A DNA stretch of 7,402 nucleotides from CAVQCX01 sp050050175 (GTDB lineage: Bacteria; Pseudomonadota; Gammaproteobacteria; Chromatiales; Chromatiaceae). A model generated the notes under the pieces. It did not search any database. It saw only the letters and a program-made list of their open reading frames with translations, and was not told where the DNA came from. Positions 1-4,958 of this stretch are shown here, one piece after another. How positions within the stretch are numbered: the stretch's first letter is position 1; every line of letters begins with the position of its first letter. The stretch spans positions 1 through 7,402 of the forward strand of contig JASFUT010000159.1 of NCBI GenBank assembly GCA_050050175.1. Reading direction: 5' to 3'. The position numbers and the translations under genes were made by a program.

Positions 1-621
1 ACCGAGGTGGCCGAGCTGCTCCACGAGAACGGACTGCACCTGCAGCGCCTGATCGAGGATCTGCTCAGCTTCAGCGTCTCGCGCACGCCTGCGCCGGCGG
101 GCGAGCGCCGTCCCGTCCGCCTGGACCACATCGCCCAGGAGGTGCTCGACGCCCATCAGCTCGCCGTGCGCAGCAAGCGGCTCATCCCCATCACCGAGGT
201 CGAGCACGTGGACGTGACCGGCGACCGTGACAGTCTTCGGACGATCATGGACAATCTCGTCTCCAACGCGGTCAGGCACTCGCCCGACAGCGGCCGGCTC
301 TGGGTGCGCGTCAAGACCGACGGACAGCATGCGGTCGTGGAGGTCCAGGACGAGGGCCCCGGAATCCCGCCCGACGAGAGAGACCGGATCTTCGATCTCT
401 TCTTCCGGGGCCGGACGCAGCGCCAGGCCCACGTCGAGGGAACCGGCCTGGGGCTTTCCATTGCGCGCGAGTACGCGCGCTCGCACCACGGAGACATCCA
501 TGTCGTGGATCAGGAGCGCGGCGCCCGGCTGCGCTTCACCATGCCGCTTCAGACGCAGAGCCGCCGGACGCCTGCGGGTCCTGGCCACGGCCCTGTGTCT
601 GGCCCTGCTGGGGGGGTGTGA
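1..621 (+). CDS. glrK: GlrK/QseE-type sensor histidine kinase, C-terminal part (5' end outside window)
   Basis: This is the C-terminal 206 codons of a membrane sensor kinase; the frame is open from base 1, so the gene starts upstream. The visible part begins in the last helix of the dimerisation domain (ELLHENGLHLQRLIEDLLSF), and the phospho-accepting His lies outside the window. The HATPase_c domain follows with its ATP-binding boxes: N box DNLVSNAVRHSP (visible residues 84-95), G1 DEGPGIP (117-123), F box FDLFFRG and G2 GTGLGLSIA (147-155). It should autophosphorylate and pass phosphate to the response regulator encoded at 1092-2471. The last ~25 residues are Pro/Gly/Arg-rich and look non-structured; this tail overlaps the next gene. 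The family assignment (GlrK, also called QseE) rests mainly on the conserved gene order with a lipoprotein and a GlrR-type regulator. A generic histidine kinase assignment is certain. Confidence 0.85.
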   Translation, partial: TEVAELLHENGLHLQRLIEDLLSFSVSRTPAPAGERRPVRLDHIAQEVLDAHQLAVRSKRLIPITEVEHVDVTGDRDSLRTIMDNLVSNAVRHSPDSGRLWVRVKTDGQHAVVEVQDEGPGIPPDERDRIFDLFFRGRTQRQAHVEGTGLGLSIAREYARSHHGDIHVVDQERGARLRFTMPLQTQSRRTPAGPGHGPVSGPAGGV

Positions 622-1072
622 GACGATGGACCGGCTGGTCCCGGAGATCCCGCCGGCAGACCAGATCCGGCAGCGCGCCCTGGTCTCAGAGCTGATCGGC
701 TACGCCCAGCGGGTCCGCGACGCCTCCCCGGCGGAGCTGGAGGCTCTGCGTGCGGATGCCCGCACGGCGGCCTCCGTCTCGCCGGCGGCCGCGGATCAGA
801 TCCGCCTCGCCATCCTGCTCGGCCTGGCGCCGGAGCCGGTGCGCGACGAGAGCCGGGCCCGGGCCCTCCTCGCCGAGGTCACCGAGACCGGAAGCGGGGC
901 GGGCGGGGAGGTCCGGGCCCTCGCCGGACTGCTGGACGCGACGCTGGCGGAACGTATCGCCCTGCGCCGGGGCTGTGACGCCGCGACCGCCGCGGAGCGG
1001 CGTCGCCGCCAGGCCGCGGAGCAGCAGCTCGAGGAGCTGAAGGCGATCGAGGAACAGCTGAACCTGCGTTGA
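500..1072 (+). CDS. qseG: Small outer-membrane lipoprotein of the glr operon (QseG/YfhG-like)
   Basis: A lipoprotein gene sits between the kinase and regulator. A hydrophobic stretch (VLATALCLALLGG) ends in a lipobox with the acylated Cys encoded at 617-619. After it come about 150 mature residues rich in Ala, Glu and Arg, ending in a charged predicted coiled coil (AAERRRRQAAEQQLEELKAI) and a TGA stop. In E. coli the protein at this position (YfhG/QseG) is an outer-membrane lipoprotein that interacts with the sensor kinase; the same role here is inferred from position and architecture. The start is uncertain. ATG at 500 has a GGAG six bases upstream but gives a long 39-residue leader and a 122-bp overlap with the kinase gene. 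The only nearer candidate in frame is CTG at 572, which would give a normal-length leader of 15 residues. Either way the gene overlaps the kinase end, so translational coupling is likely. The spacing to the regulator is only 19 bp. Confidence 0.7.
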   Translation: MSWIRSAAPGCASPCRFRRRAAGRLRVLATALCLALLGGCETMDRLVPEIPPADQIRQRALVSELIGYAQRVRDASPAELEALRADARTAASVSPAAADQIRLAILLGLAPEPVRDESRARALLAEVTETGSGAGGEVRALAGLLDATLAERIALRRGCDAATAAERRRRQAAEQQLEELKAIEEQLNLR

Positions 1073-1091
1073 CCGGACGCCGCCTGTCGAA

Positions 1092-2471
1092 ATGAGCGAC
1101 TCCAGAGCCAGTATCCTGATCGTGGACGACGACGCCGGGCTGCTGCGCCTGCTCTCCATGAGGCTGTCGGCGGCCGGCTACGACGTCGCCACCGCCGGGA
1201 GCGGCGAAGAGGCCCTGGCGAGCCTGCCCCGCGTGCGACCCCGGCTGGTGATCAGCGACCTGCGCATGGAGGGCATGGACGGAATGACCCTGTTCGACAT
1301 CATCCACGAGCGCGATCCCACCCTGCCCGTCATCATACTCACCGCTCACGGCACCATCCCCGACGCGGTGGCGGCCACCCACCGCGGCGTGTTCGGCTAT
1401 CTGACCAAGCCCTTCGACAGCCGCGAGCTCCTGGAGCGGGTGGACTCGGCACTGGAGATCAATCCGGCGGGACCCGCGGCGGGCGCCGGCGAGGCGCCGG
1501 AGCACGATTGGCGCGCAGGCATCGTCAGCCGAAGCGGCGTCATGAGCGAGCTGATGCAGAGCGCACGCCGCGTCGCCTCGAGCGAGGCGAGCGTGCTCAT
1601 CCAGAGCGAGAGCGGGACCGGCAAGGAGCTGCTCGCCCGCGCCATACACAGGGCGAGCCCGCGCCACGCCGCGCCTTTCGTGGCGGTGAACGCCAGCGCC
1701 ATCCCCGAGCAGCTGCTGGAGTCCGAGCTCTTCGGGCACGTCAAGGGGTCGTTCACCGGCGCTACCGGCAACCGCAAGGGCCTGTTTCAGGCCGCCGACG
1801 GCGGCACGCTCTTCCTGGACGAGATCGGCGACATGCCGCTGTCGCTCCAGGCCAAGCTGCTGCGCGTCCTGCAGGACAAGGAGGTCCGGCCGGTGGGGGC
1901 GAGCAAGGCGGAGCCGGTGGACGTGCGGATCCTGTCCGCCACCCACCAGAACCTGGAGCGGGCGACCGAGGAGGGGCGGTTCCGCGAGGACCTCTACTAC
2001 CGGCTCAACGTGGTGCTGCTGGAGCTCCCGCCCCTGCGCGAGCGACGCGAGGACATCCCGCTGCTCGCCAACCACTTTCTCAGGGAGCTGCGGGGGGCGG
2101 ACACCGGGCCCGCCCGGTCTTTCGCGCCCGAGGCGATGGAGCTTCTGGTGGCCGCGCCCTGGCCCGGAAACGTCCGCCAGCTGCGCAACATCGTCGAGCA
2201 CGTGTGCGTGCTGGCCACCGGCCCCATCATCCCGCCCTCCCTGGTCCAGAAGGCGCTGCGGCGCAAGCCGGACGACCTGCTGCCGTTTGCCGAGGCGCGC
2301 GAGCGCTTCGAGCGCGACTACCTTGTCCGGCTGCTGCAGATCACCGAAGGGAACGTCTCGCAGGCGGCCCGACTCGCCGGCAGGAACCGCACCGAGTTCT
2401 ACAAGCTGCTGGGCCGGCACCACCTGGAGCCGGATCTGTTCCGTGACGAGGGGCCGGCGCCCCCCGGCTGA
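1092..2471 (+). CDS. glrR: GlrR/QseF-type sigma54-dependent response regulator
   Basis: This 459-residue NtrC-family activator is close in length and order to E. coli GlrR. The receiver domain (about 5-125) has acidic pocket DDD 12-14, phosphoacceptor D56, T84 and K106. The central AAA+ domain (about 145-375) has Walker A ESGTGKE (173-179), the sigma54-contact loop as GSFTGA (219-224), Walker B LFLDEIG (240-246) and WPGNVRQL (357-364). A C-terminal helix-turn-helix follows at about 418-440 (EGNVSQAARLAGRNRTEFYKLL), highly GlrR-like. Phosphorylated by the upstream kinase, it should hydrolyse ATP to open sigma54 promoters. Two positions deviate from the common consensus: Ser172 where Walker A normally begins with Gly, and Ser220 in the usual GAFTGA loop. 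The ATG has no convincing Shine-Dalgarno, suggesting coupling to the lipoprotein gene 19 bp upstream. In Enterobacteriaceae GlrR activates glmY/glmZ small RNA genes; a candidate equivalent target lies just downstream on the other strand. Confidence 0.93.
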   Translation: MSDSRASILIVDDDAGLLRLLSMRLSAAGYDVATAGSGEEALASLPRVRPRLVISDLRMEGMDGMTLFDIIHERDPTLPVIILTAHGTIPDAVAATHRGVFGYLTKPFDSRELLERVDSALEINPAGPAAGAGEAPEHDWRAGIVSRSGVMSELMQSARRVASSEASVLIQSESGTGKELLARAIHRASPRHAAPFVAVNASAIPEQLLESELFGHVKGSFTGATGNRKGLFQAADGGTLFLDEIGDMPLSLQAKLLRVLQDKEVRPVGASKAEPVDVRILSATHQNLERATEEGRFREDLYYRLNVVLLELPPLRERREDIPLLANHFLRELRGADTGPARSFAPEAMELLVAAPWPGNVRQLRNIVEHVCVLATGPIIPPSLVQKALRRKPDDLLPFAEARERFERDYLVRLLQITEGNVSQAARLAGRNRTEFYKLLGRHHLEPDLFRDEGPAPPG

Positions 2472-2510
2472 CCCCGGCCCCCCTGCGCTGAGCCGCATGA
2501 AAGCCGGTGA

Positions 2511-2545
2511 ATAAAAAGAGCGGCGGCCCGACGGACCGCCGCTCT
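2511..2545 (-). terminator. Intrinsic terminator, minus-strand orientation
   Basis: A perfect 10-bp inverted repeat AGAGCGGCGG / CCGCCGCTCT (2517-2526 and 2536-2545) has a 9-nt loop. On the minus strand it is followed at once by TTTTTAT, the classic rho-independent layout. On the plus strand no T-run follows, so it is a poor terminator for glrR. Its orientation is the main reason to suspect a minus-strand transcript here, because the next minus-strand protein gene ends 340 bp away. Confidence 0.85.
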
Positions 2546-2602
2546 CCTGGCTGCTCCAAGACGTTCGGCCGATCCCGATCGGCCACCTCCGTCCCGCGAA
2601 CA
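2511..2602 (-). ncRNA. Candidate GlrR/sigma54-controlled small RNA (unannotated)
   Basis: Between a sigma54-type promoter and an intrinsic terminator lie about 90 nt with no plausible ORF, read on the minus strand. The predicted RNA begins near 2602. It can form a first hairpin from an 8-bp inverted repeat GGCCGATC (2567-2574/2577-2584), then an unpaired stretch (about 2566-2546), then the terminator hairpin and U-tail. The 5' GUUC can also pair with GAAC just after the first hairpin, extending it across an internal loop. Five GGA triplets occur, one in the apical loop of hairpin 1. The gene converges on glrR, whose stop is 40 bp from the U-tract. I do not see sequence similarity to E. coli GlmY or GlmZ and it is shorter than either, so the analogy is regulatory only. 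The transcript ends are predictions. Confidence 0.55.
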
Positions 2603-2613
2603 AATAGATAACA

Positions 2614-2630
2614 AGCAGGACTCGTACCAA
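2614..2630 (-). promoter_or_regulatory. Sigma54-type (-24/-12) promoter, minus strand
   Basis: The minus strand reads TTGGTACGAGTCCTGCT. It has the invariant GG (2628-2627) and GC (2616-2615) separated by exactly 10 bases. Compared with the consensus YTGGCACG-N4-TTGCW it differs by T for C in GGCACG and C for T in TTGC. Transcription would start near 2602. It sits in an AT-rich island (about 2597-2640) within a GC-rich region. A weak sigma70-like TATCTA at 2605-2610 (minus strand) could give an overlapping promoter. Confidence 0.6.
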
Positions 2631-2726
2631 CAACCGGATAACGCCATCCGGCCGAGGGTACGACCGGGCTCCGGAGATCCGGATCGGGGCTGCCTCGCCG
2701 GAAAGGGCGCACGATCCGGGGGTCAG

Positions 2727-2744
2727 CGTCACCCGGGGGAGACA
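2727..2744. promoter_or_regulatory. Candidate GlrR binding site 1 (CGTC-N10-GACA)
   Basis: This is one mismatch from the palindromic operator TGTC-N10-GACA that I recall for E. coli GlrR. Its centre lies about 130 bp upstream of the predicted sRNA start, a normal enhancer distance for a sigma54 activator. The site is short and degenerate, so support comes from its pairing with the second site and the promoter. Confidence 0.45.
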
Positions 2745-2766
2745 CCCGCGGCCCTTGCGCCGCGGG
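2745..2766. repeat. Inverted repeat next to candidate GlrR site 1
   Basis: CCCGCGGC (2745-2752) and GCCGCGGG (2759-2766) form perfect 8-bp arms around a 6-nt loop. The repeat abuts the GACA half-site at 2741-2744. It lies 118-139 bp past the stop of the minus-strand PRC-barrel-like gene and could end that transcript, although no T-run follows. Its function is unknown. Confidence 0.5.
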
Positions 2767-2839
2767 CTCAGCGGAGCGCCGGGACCCGGACACGGCCCTG
2801 CCCGGGCCCCGGCCGGCTGGAGCGTGCCGGGCCCGCCGC

Positions 2840-2857
2840 TGTCGCCGATCGGCGACG
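2840..2857. promoter_or_regulatory. Candidate GlrR binding site 2 (TGTC-N10-GACG)
   Basis: This is one mismatch from TGTC-N10-GACA, with a spacer that is itself palindromic (GCCGATCGGC). Together they make a perfect 16-bp palindrome at 2841-2856. It is about 245 bp upstream of the predicted sRNA start and 113 bp from site 1. The alternative reading is a hairpin 27 bp after the stop of the minus-strand PRC-barrel-like gene (6-bp stem, GATC loop), with no T-run. Confidence 0.42.
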
Positions 2858-2883
2858 CTCAGCGCCCGCGGCAGGCCCCGCCG

Positions 2884-3333
2884 TCAGCCGGGATCGCGCA
2901 GGAACATGCCCCCCAGCTTGGGGAGGGTGTAGCCCCTGAGCACCAGGCTGCGCCCGTCGGCGCGGGGGCTGAGCTGATCGGTGGGGACGTACACCACGGT
3001 CAGCCCGGTGTGCAGGAGGGTCTCGAACGAGACCACCGCCATGCGGTCGCCGCCCGCCGGCAGCCTACGGATGTGACCGATTCGGGCCCCCGCCTCGTCG
3101 TACACGGGGGCACCGGCATGAATGGCGGAAGACAGGCCGGCGCCCGTGGCCCCGGAGTCAGGGCGCTCGACCGTCTCGGGCCGCCCGACCTCGATGGACG
3201 CCGTCTCCGGCCCGGTGGCGTCCGTCAGGGTGACCGCGCCCCGTTGCGGCCCGAACCGCACAGCAACAGCCATGGCGGCGGCCATCAGGAGGACCGCCGC
3301 CACCAGCGCTCTCGTCGTCGTCCCACTGCACAT
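2884..3333 (-). CDS. Membrane-anchored PRC-barrel-like protein
   Basis: This 149-residue protein starts at an ATG with GGAGGA about seven bases upstream on the minus strand. Residues 7-26 are a hydrophobic segment (TRALVAAVLLMAAAMAVAV), either an uncleaved anchor or a signal sequence. A Gly/Thr/Glu-rich linker runs to about residue 70. The remainder resembles a PRC-barrel: a first strand pair AGAPVYDEAGARIGHIRRL, then MAVVSFETLL, a strand ending VYVPTDQL, and a closing SLVLRGYTLPKL. PRC-barrel domains are small beta-barrels used in RNA processing, photosynthetic reaction centres and stress proteins; exported versions are common in proteobacteria and have no defined role. The gene is divergent from the entericidin-like gene, with 224 bp between their starts. 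Family assignment comes from the pattern of hydrophobic strands and turns and is moderately secure; function is unknown. Confidence 0.7.
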   Translation of the reverse strand: MCSGTTTRALVAAVLLMAAAMAVAVRFGPQRGAVTLTDATGPETASIEVGRPETVERPDSGATGAGLSSAIHAGAPVYDEAGARIGHIRRLPAGGDRMAVVSFETLLHTGLTVVYVPTDQLSPRADGRSLVLRGYTLPKLGGMFLRDPG

Positions 3334-3557
3334 GGTCTATTCCTCCGTAGCCCGACGCCGCGCGAGTCCGTCGAAGCGCCCGCGGCGATCCCACCCTGGA
3401 CATGAAACATGCGTGCCAGAACGGGAGCCACGGAGCACGGGCGGAGGTATGATTGCGGCCGGAGGCGGGCGGTCCGGCCGACCGGCGAGGAGACCGCAAG
3501 ACCCCGGGCGACGGCATCCGTCGTACCTGACCCCCTGTTCGACTGAGGATAGAGCCA

Positions 3558-3698
3558 ATGAAGGTACTGAAAGGGCTGCTCGCCCTGCTGGTCTTGGCAG
3601 GCCTGGTTGCCTGCAACACCATCGAAGGCGTGGGCGAAGACATCGAGGCCGCGGGCGACAAGATCGAGAAGGAGGCGGGGAAGCACAAGGGGTATTGA
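3558..3698 (+). CDS. Entericidin A/B-family small lipoprotein
   Basis: This 46-codon gene encodes a 19-residue start region (MKVLKGLLALLVLAGLVAC) with the lipobox LVAC, so the mature lipopeptide would begin at Cys19. The mature part CNTIEGVGEDIEAAGDKIEK is the characteristic entericidin sequence, an amphipathic helix with Gly-x-Gly and D-I repeats, ending KHKGY. Entericidins are tiny cell-envelope lipoproteins. In E. coli, EcnA and EcnB have been described as an antidote/toxin pair linked to stationary-phase lysis; many genomes carry a single homologue of unclear role. A Shine-Dalgarno GAGGA (3545-3549) lies eight bases before the ATG. Only one copy is visible, with no adjacent partner. I cannot decide between the A and B forms. 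No clear promoter was found in the 224 bp shared with the divergent gene. Confidence 0.9.
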   Translation: MKVLKGLLALLVLAGLVACNTIEGVGEDIEAAGDKIEKEAGKHKGY

Positions 3699-3730
3699 TA
3701 CGGTCGGACCACCGCTCTCCCCCCGCGCCG

Positions 3731-3748
3731 TGTCGGGGCCTGGAGACA
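3731..3748. promoter_or_regulatory. Perfect TGTC-N10-GACA palindrome (candidate GlrR site)
   Basis: This exactly matches the operator pattern I recall for GlrR, 33 bp after the entericidin-like stop. I find no good GG-N10-GC sigma54 promoter within 250 bp on either strand, so a regulated target is not identified. The same bases can also fold as a hairpin: CCTG (3739-3742) and CAGG (3747-3750) with a GAGA tetraloop, which could be a weak entericidin terminator. Confidence 0.35.
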
Positions 3749-3892
3749 GGGGCCCGCAGCCCCGGCCGGTGGCGGTCGATCCCGCAGAGCGCGCACCTGG
3801 AGGAGCGCCATAAAGGAGAAGCCCCTCGGGGGAGACAAGGGGCAAGGCGTTGAAGTGATGCCTTCTTGTAGTGGACACGTCGCCGTCTCTCG

Positions 3893-3912
3893 CGGCCCAG
3901 GTTATTGGGCCG
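3893..3912. repeat. Perfect inverted repeat in the gene-free region
   Basis: CGGCCCA and TGGGCCG make a 7-bp stem around a 6-nt loop GGTTAT. No T-run follows on either strand and no gene is adjacent, so it is recorded as structure without a function. Confidence 0.5.
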
Positions 3913-4133
3913 GGCGGACACCGTAGATGCGCAGTAGCACCCTGAGGGCCTAGGTCCGAGGCACGTGCCATGGAGACGGGGTGGACGCATCGGAGTCACG
4001 TGCGGGACGCCTGGCAGGCATCCAAGGCGGGAGCGGCGTTGGAGACTCGCAGGGTTTCGTCAGGGCCTGCGGGGCGTCTCATTGAGAACCGGGCGGGAAG
4101 CCCGCGCCGCCCACCCCGCCCGGAGTGGCCCGC

Positions 4134-4168
4134 GGAGGCGGCACGGAGCCGAGGCTCGTGCCGCCTCC
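4134..4168 (-). terminator. Strong hairpin after the tandem-repeat protein gene
   Basis: Perfect 12-bp arms GGAGGCGGCACG (4134-4145) and CGTGCCGCCTCC (4157-4168) enclose an 11-nt interior with four more possible pairs (AGCC/GGCT). It begins 6 bp after the stop of the minus-strand gene, where a terminator would be expected. No T-run follows, so termination could be hairpin-only or the structure may simply protect the mRNA 3' end. Confidence 0.6.
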
Positions 4169-4174
4169 TGCACC

Positions 4175-4480
4175 TCAGCGTACCGCCTCTCTCGGGCTCT
4201 CCTCGGACGTCGAGGCAAAGCCGGCGGCGCGGGCGGCGTCCTCGGCCGCCTGGCTCACATAATTGCCGGAGGCCGACACGGCCCCGTTGATGCAGGGCTC
4301 CAGGGCCAGCTCGGCGTCCCGGCTCTCCCCGCGATCCTGCAGGGCCTGAGTGGGATAGAGTCCGTTGGCGGAGACGCCGCCGTTGATGGCCGGCTCGAGC
4401 GCCAGATCCCTCGCCACGGCGGCCCCCGCGACCAGTGACAGCGCCAATGCGGCGGCGGAGAGAGCGTATTGCGTTTTCAT
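4175..4480 (-). CDS. Exported 101-aa protein with two tandem 32-residue repeats, function unknown
   Basis: Residues 1-23 form a Sec signal peptide (MKTQYALSAAALALSLVAGA, then AVA before Arg24). The mature protein is about 78 residues and consists largely of two copies of one motif: LALEPAINGGVSANGLYPTQ (26-45, continuing ALQD) and LALEPCINGAVSASGNYVSQ (58-77, continuing AAED). The offset is exactly 32 residues, so this is an internal duplication. Only the second copy has a cysteine (Cys63). The C-terminus is polar (TSEESPREAVR). The ATG has AGGAG nine bases upstream and a clear promoter. I do not recognise a named family. The conserved pattern LEPxINGxVSAxGxYxxQ suggests a short binding or assembly motif in the periplasm or on the surface. 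Neighbours give no functional clue. Confidence 0.75.
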   Translation of the reverse strand: MKTQYALSAAALALSLVAGAAVARDLALEPAINGGVSANGLYPTQALQDRGESRDAELALEPCINGAVSASGNYVSQAAEDAARAAGFASTSEESPREAVR

Positions 4481-4510
4481 GGTCTGAATCTCCTGTCTAG
4501 TGTTTCAGAA

Positions 4511-4528
4511 TATTAGCTATATCTAATA
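4511..4528. promoter_or_regulatory. 18-bp palindromic operator candidate over the -10 region
   Basis: TATTAGCTATATCTAATA is symmetric at 16 of 18 positions, with perfect 6-bp arms TATTAG/CTAATA. It overlaps the -10 region of the minus-strand promoter, where bound protein would repress. The TTAG...CTAA arms resemble MarR/SlyA-type sites (SlyA: TTAGCAAGCTAA) but the spacing differs by two bases, so the regulator is not identified. Confidence 0.5.
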
Positions 4529-4549
4529 CTCAACCCACCGCCATGTCAA
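4520..4549 (-). promoter_or_regulatory. Sigma70-type promoter of the tandem-repeat protein gene
   Basis: On the minus strand a perfect -35 TTGACA (4549-4544) is followed after 17-18 bp by TTAGAT or TAGATA (about 4526-4520). This lies some 40 bp before the ATG in an AT-rich patch that contrasts with the GC-rich surroundings. A second weaker -35-like TTGAGT lies inside the spacer. Confidence 0.6.
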
Positions 4550-4834
4550 CAGCCTGTCGGCCGATCTAGACCCGGCGAAGCCGTTTGCGCTGACCGGACC
4601 CGGATGCCGACCGGCTCGACAGCCGGCTCGGCGAGGCCCGGCCGAATCGAATGCCGCCCGGCGATGACCGCCTGAGCTCCCGGGCGCGGCGCGCCATCGC
4701 GTGAGCGATCGGCATCCGGTCACGCGGGTGTCGCTCCGGCCCTCCTGGGTCATCCTGTCGGCCTCAAACGGCCGGTCGACCCATTCTGCCCGTCCATTCC
4801 TCCACAGCGCCCTCCCCGAGCACTGCAGAATCTT
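4550..4834. other. Intergenic DNA between divergent repeat-protein and tup operons
   Basis: I see no supportable gene. The frames here lack ribosome sites and family resemblance. One further near-match to the GlrR-type palindrome, TGTC-N10-GACC, lies at 4555-4572. The tupB frame stays open upstream to 4701, but that extension has unconserved, arginine-rich sequence and is unlikely to be translated. Confidence 0.5.
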
Positions 4835-4851
4835 GCATATTCATGTATATT
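4835..4851. promoter_or_regulatory. AT-rich repeat upstream of tupB, candidate oxyanion operator
   Basis: The sequence GCATATTCATGTATATT contains two direct copies of G(C/T)ATATT exactly 10 bp apart. It can also be read as the near-palindrome ATATTCATGTATAT (4837-4850, 12 of 14 symmetric). It is the only AT-rich island in the 450 bp before tupB. TATATT at 4846-4851 could also act as a -10 element. Tungstate/molybdate repressors of the ModE/TunR type bind TATA-rich half-sites, so regulation by such a protein is inferred. Confidence 0.4.
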
Positions 4852-4958
4852 TTCCACGACGCCGAACAGAACGACCTGGAACGGAGGCTGCGTCACCTTC
4901 GGCAATGACCCGTGAGCCGGCGTTTGCAGTCCGCAGGCGCCATGCCCGGAGCGCACTC

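Larger units (their letters stand above)
3699..4174. other. Gene-free region of about 475 bp between entericidin and repeat-protein genes
   Basis: I find no convincing protein gene, tRNA or known riboswitch here. The open frames lack ribosome sites and have the skewed Arg/Pro/Gly composition of GC-rich noncoding DNA. It holds a perfect TGTC-N10-GACA (3731-3748), several GC-rich inverted repeats, three GGAGAC-plus-G-run motifs (near 3742, 3829 and 3970), and a terminator-like hairpin at its right end. The stretch around 3840-4000 is less GC-rich than coding DNA nearby and could hide an RNA or a decayed gene, but nothing identifies one. Confidence 0.5.

Noticed and set aside
879..2732. Very long minus-strand open frame (617 codons) opposite glrR
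   Set aside because: It is antisense to the clearly conserved glrR and has a Gly/Arg/Gln/His-rich composition with no domain. Such shadow frames are expected in GC-rich DNA.
2755..3405. Plus-strand open frame of 216 codons
   Set aside because: It is antisense to the PRC-barrel-like gene, has no ribosome site, and has a low-complexity Pro/Gly/Arg composition.
3285..3999. Overlapping minus-strand frames across the entericidin region
   Set aside because: They run antisense to the recognisable entericidin-like gene and lack family resemblance or ribosome sites.
3750..4000. Sigma54 promoter partner for the perfect TGTC-N10-GACA site
   Set aside because: GG and GC pairs occur, but none combines N10 spacing with good TGGCAC/TTGC context on either strand.
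3699..4174. Group II intron, riboswitch or tRNA in the gene-free region
   Set aside because: I found no T-arm GTTCGA sequence, intron domain V or reverse transcriptase motif, and no riboswitch core that I know. Only isolated hairpins were seen.
3970..4290. Plus-strand frame METGWTHRSHV..., possible decayed gene
   Set aside because: It overlaps the 3' half of the supported minus-strand gene and its hairpin, and I recognise no transposase or reverse transcriptase motif in it.
4701..4958. N-terminal extension of tupB from 4701
   Set aside because: The extension is Arg-rich, crosses the AT-rich promoter-like repeat and has no ribosome site. The start at 4959 has a proper GGAG and fits TupB length.
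4852..4958. Moco/Wco riboswitch in the tupB leader
   Set aside because: I could not find the expected conserved multi-stem core, and the leader after the AT-rich patch is short and unstructured by eye.
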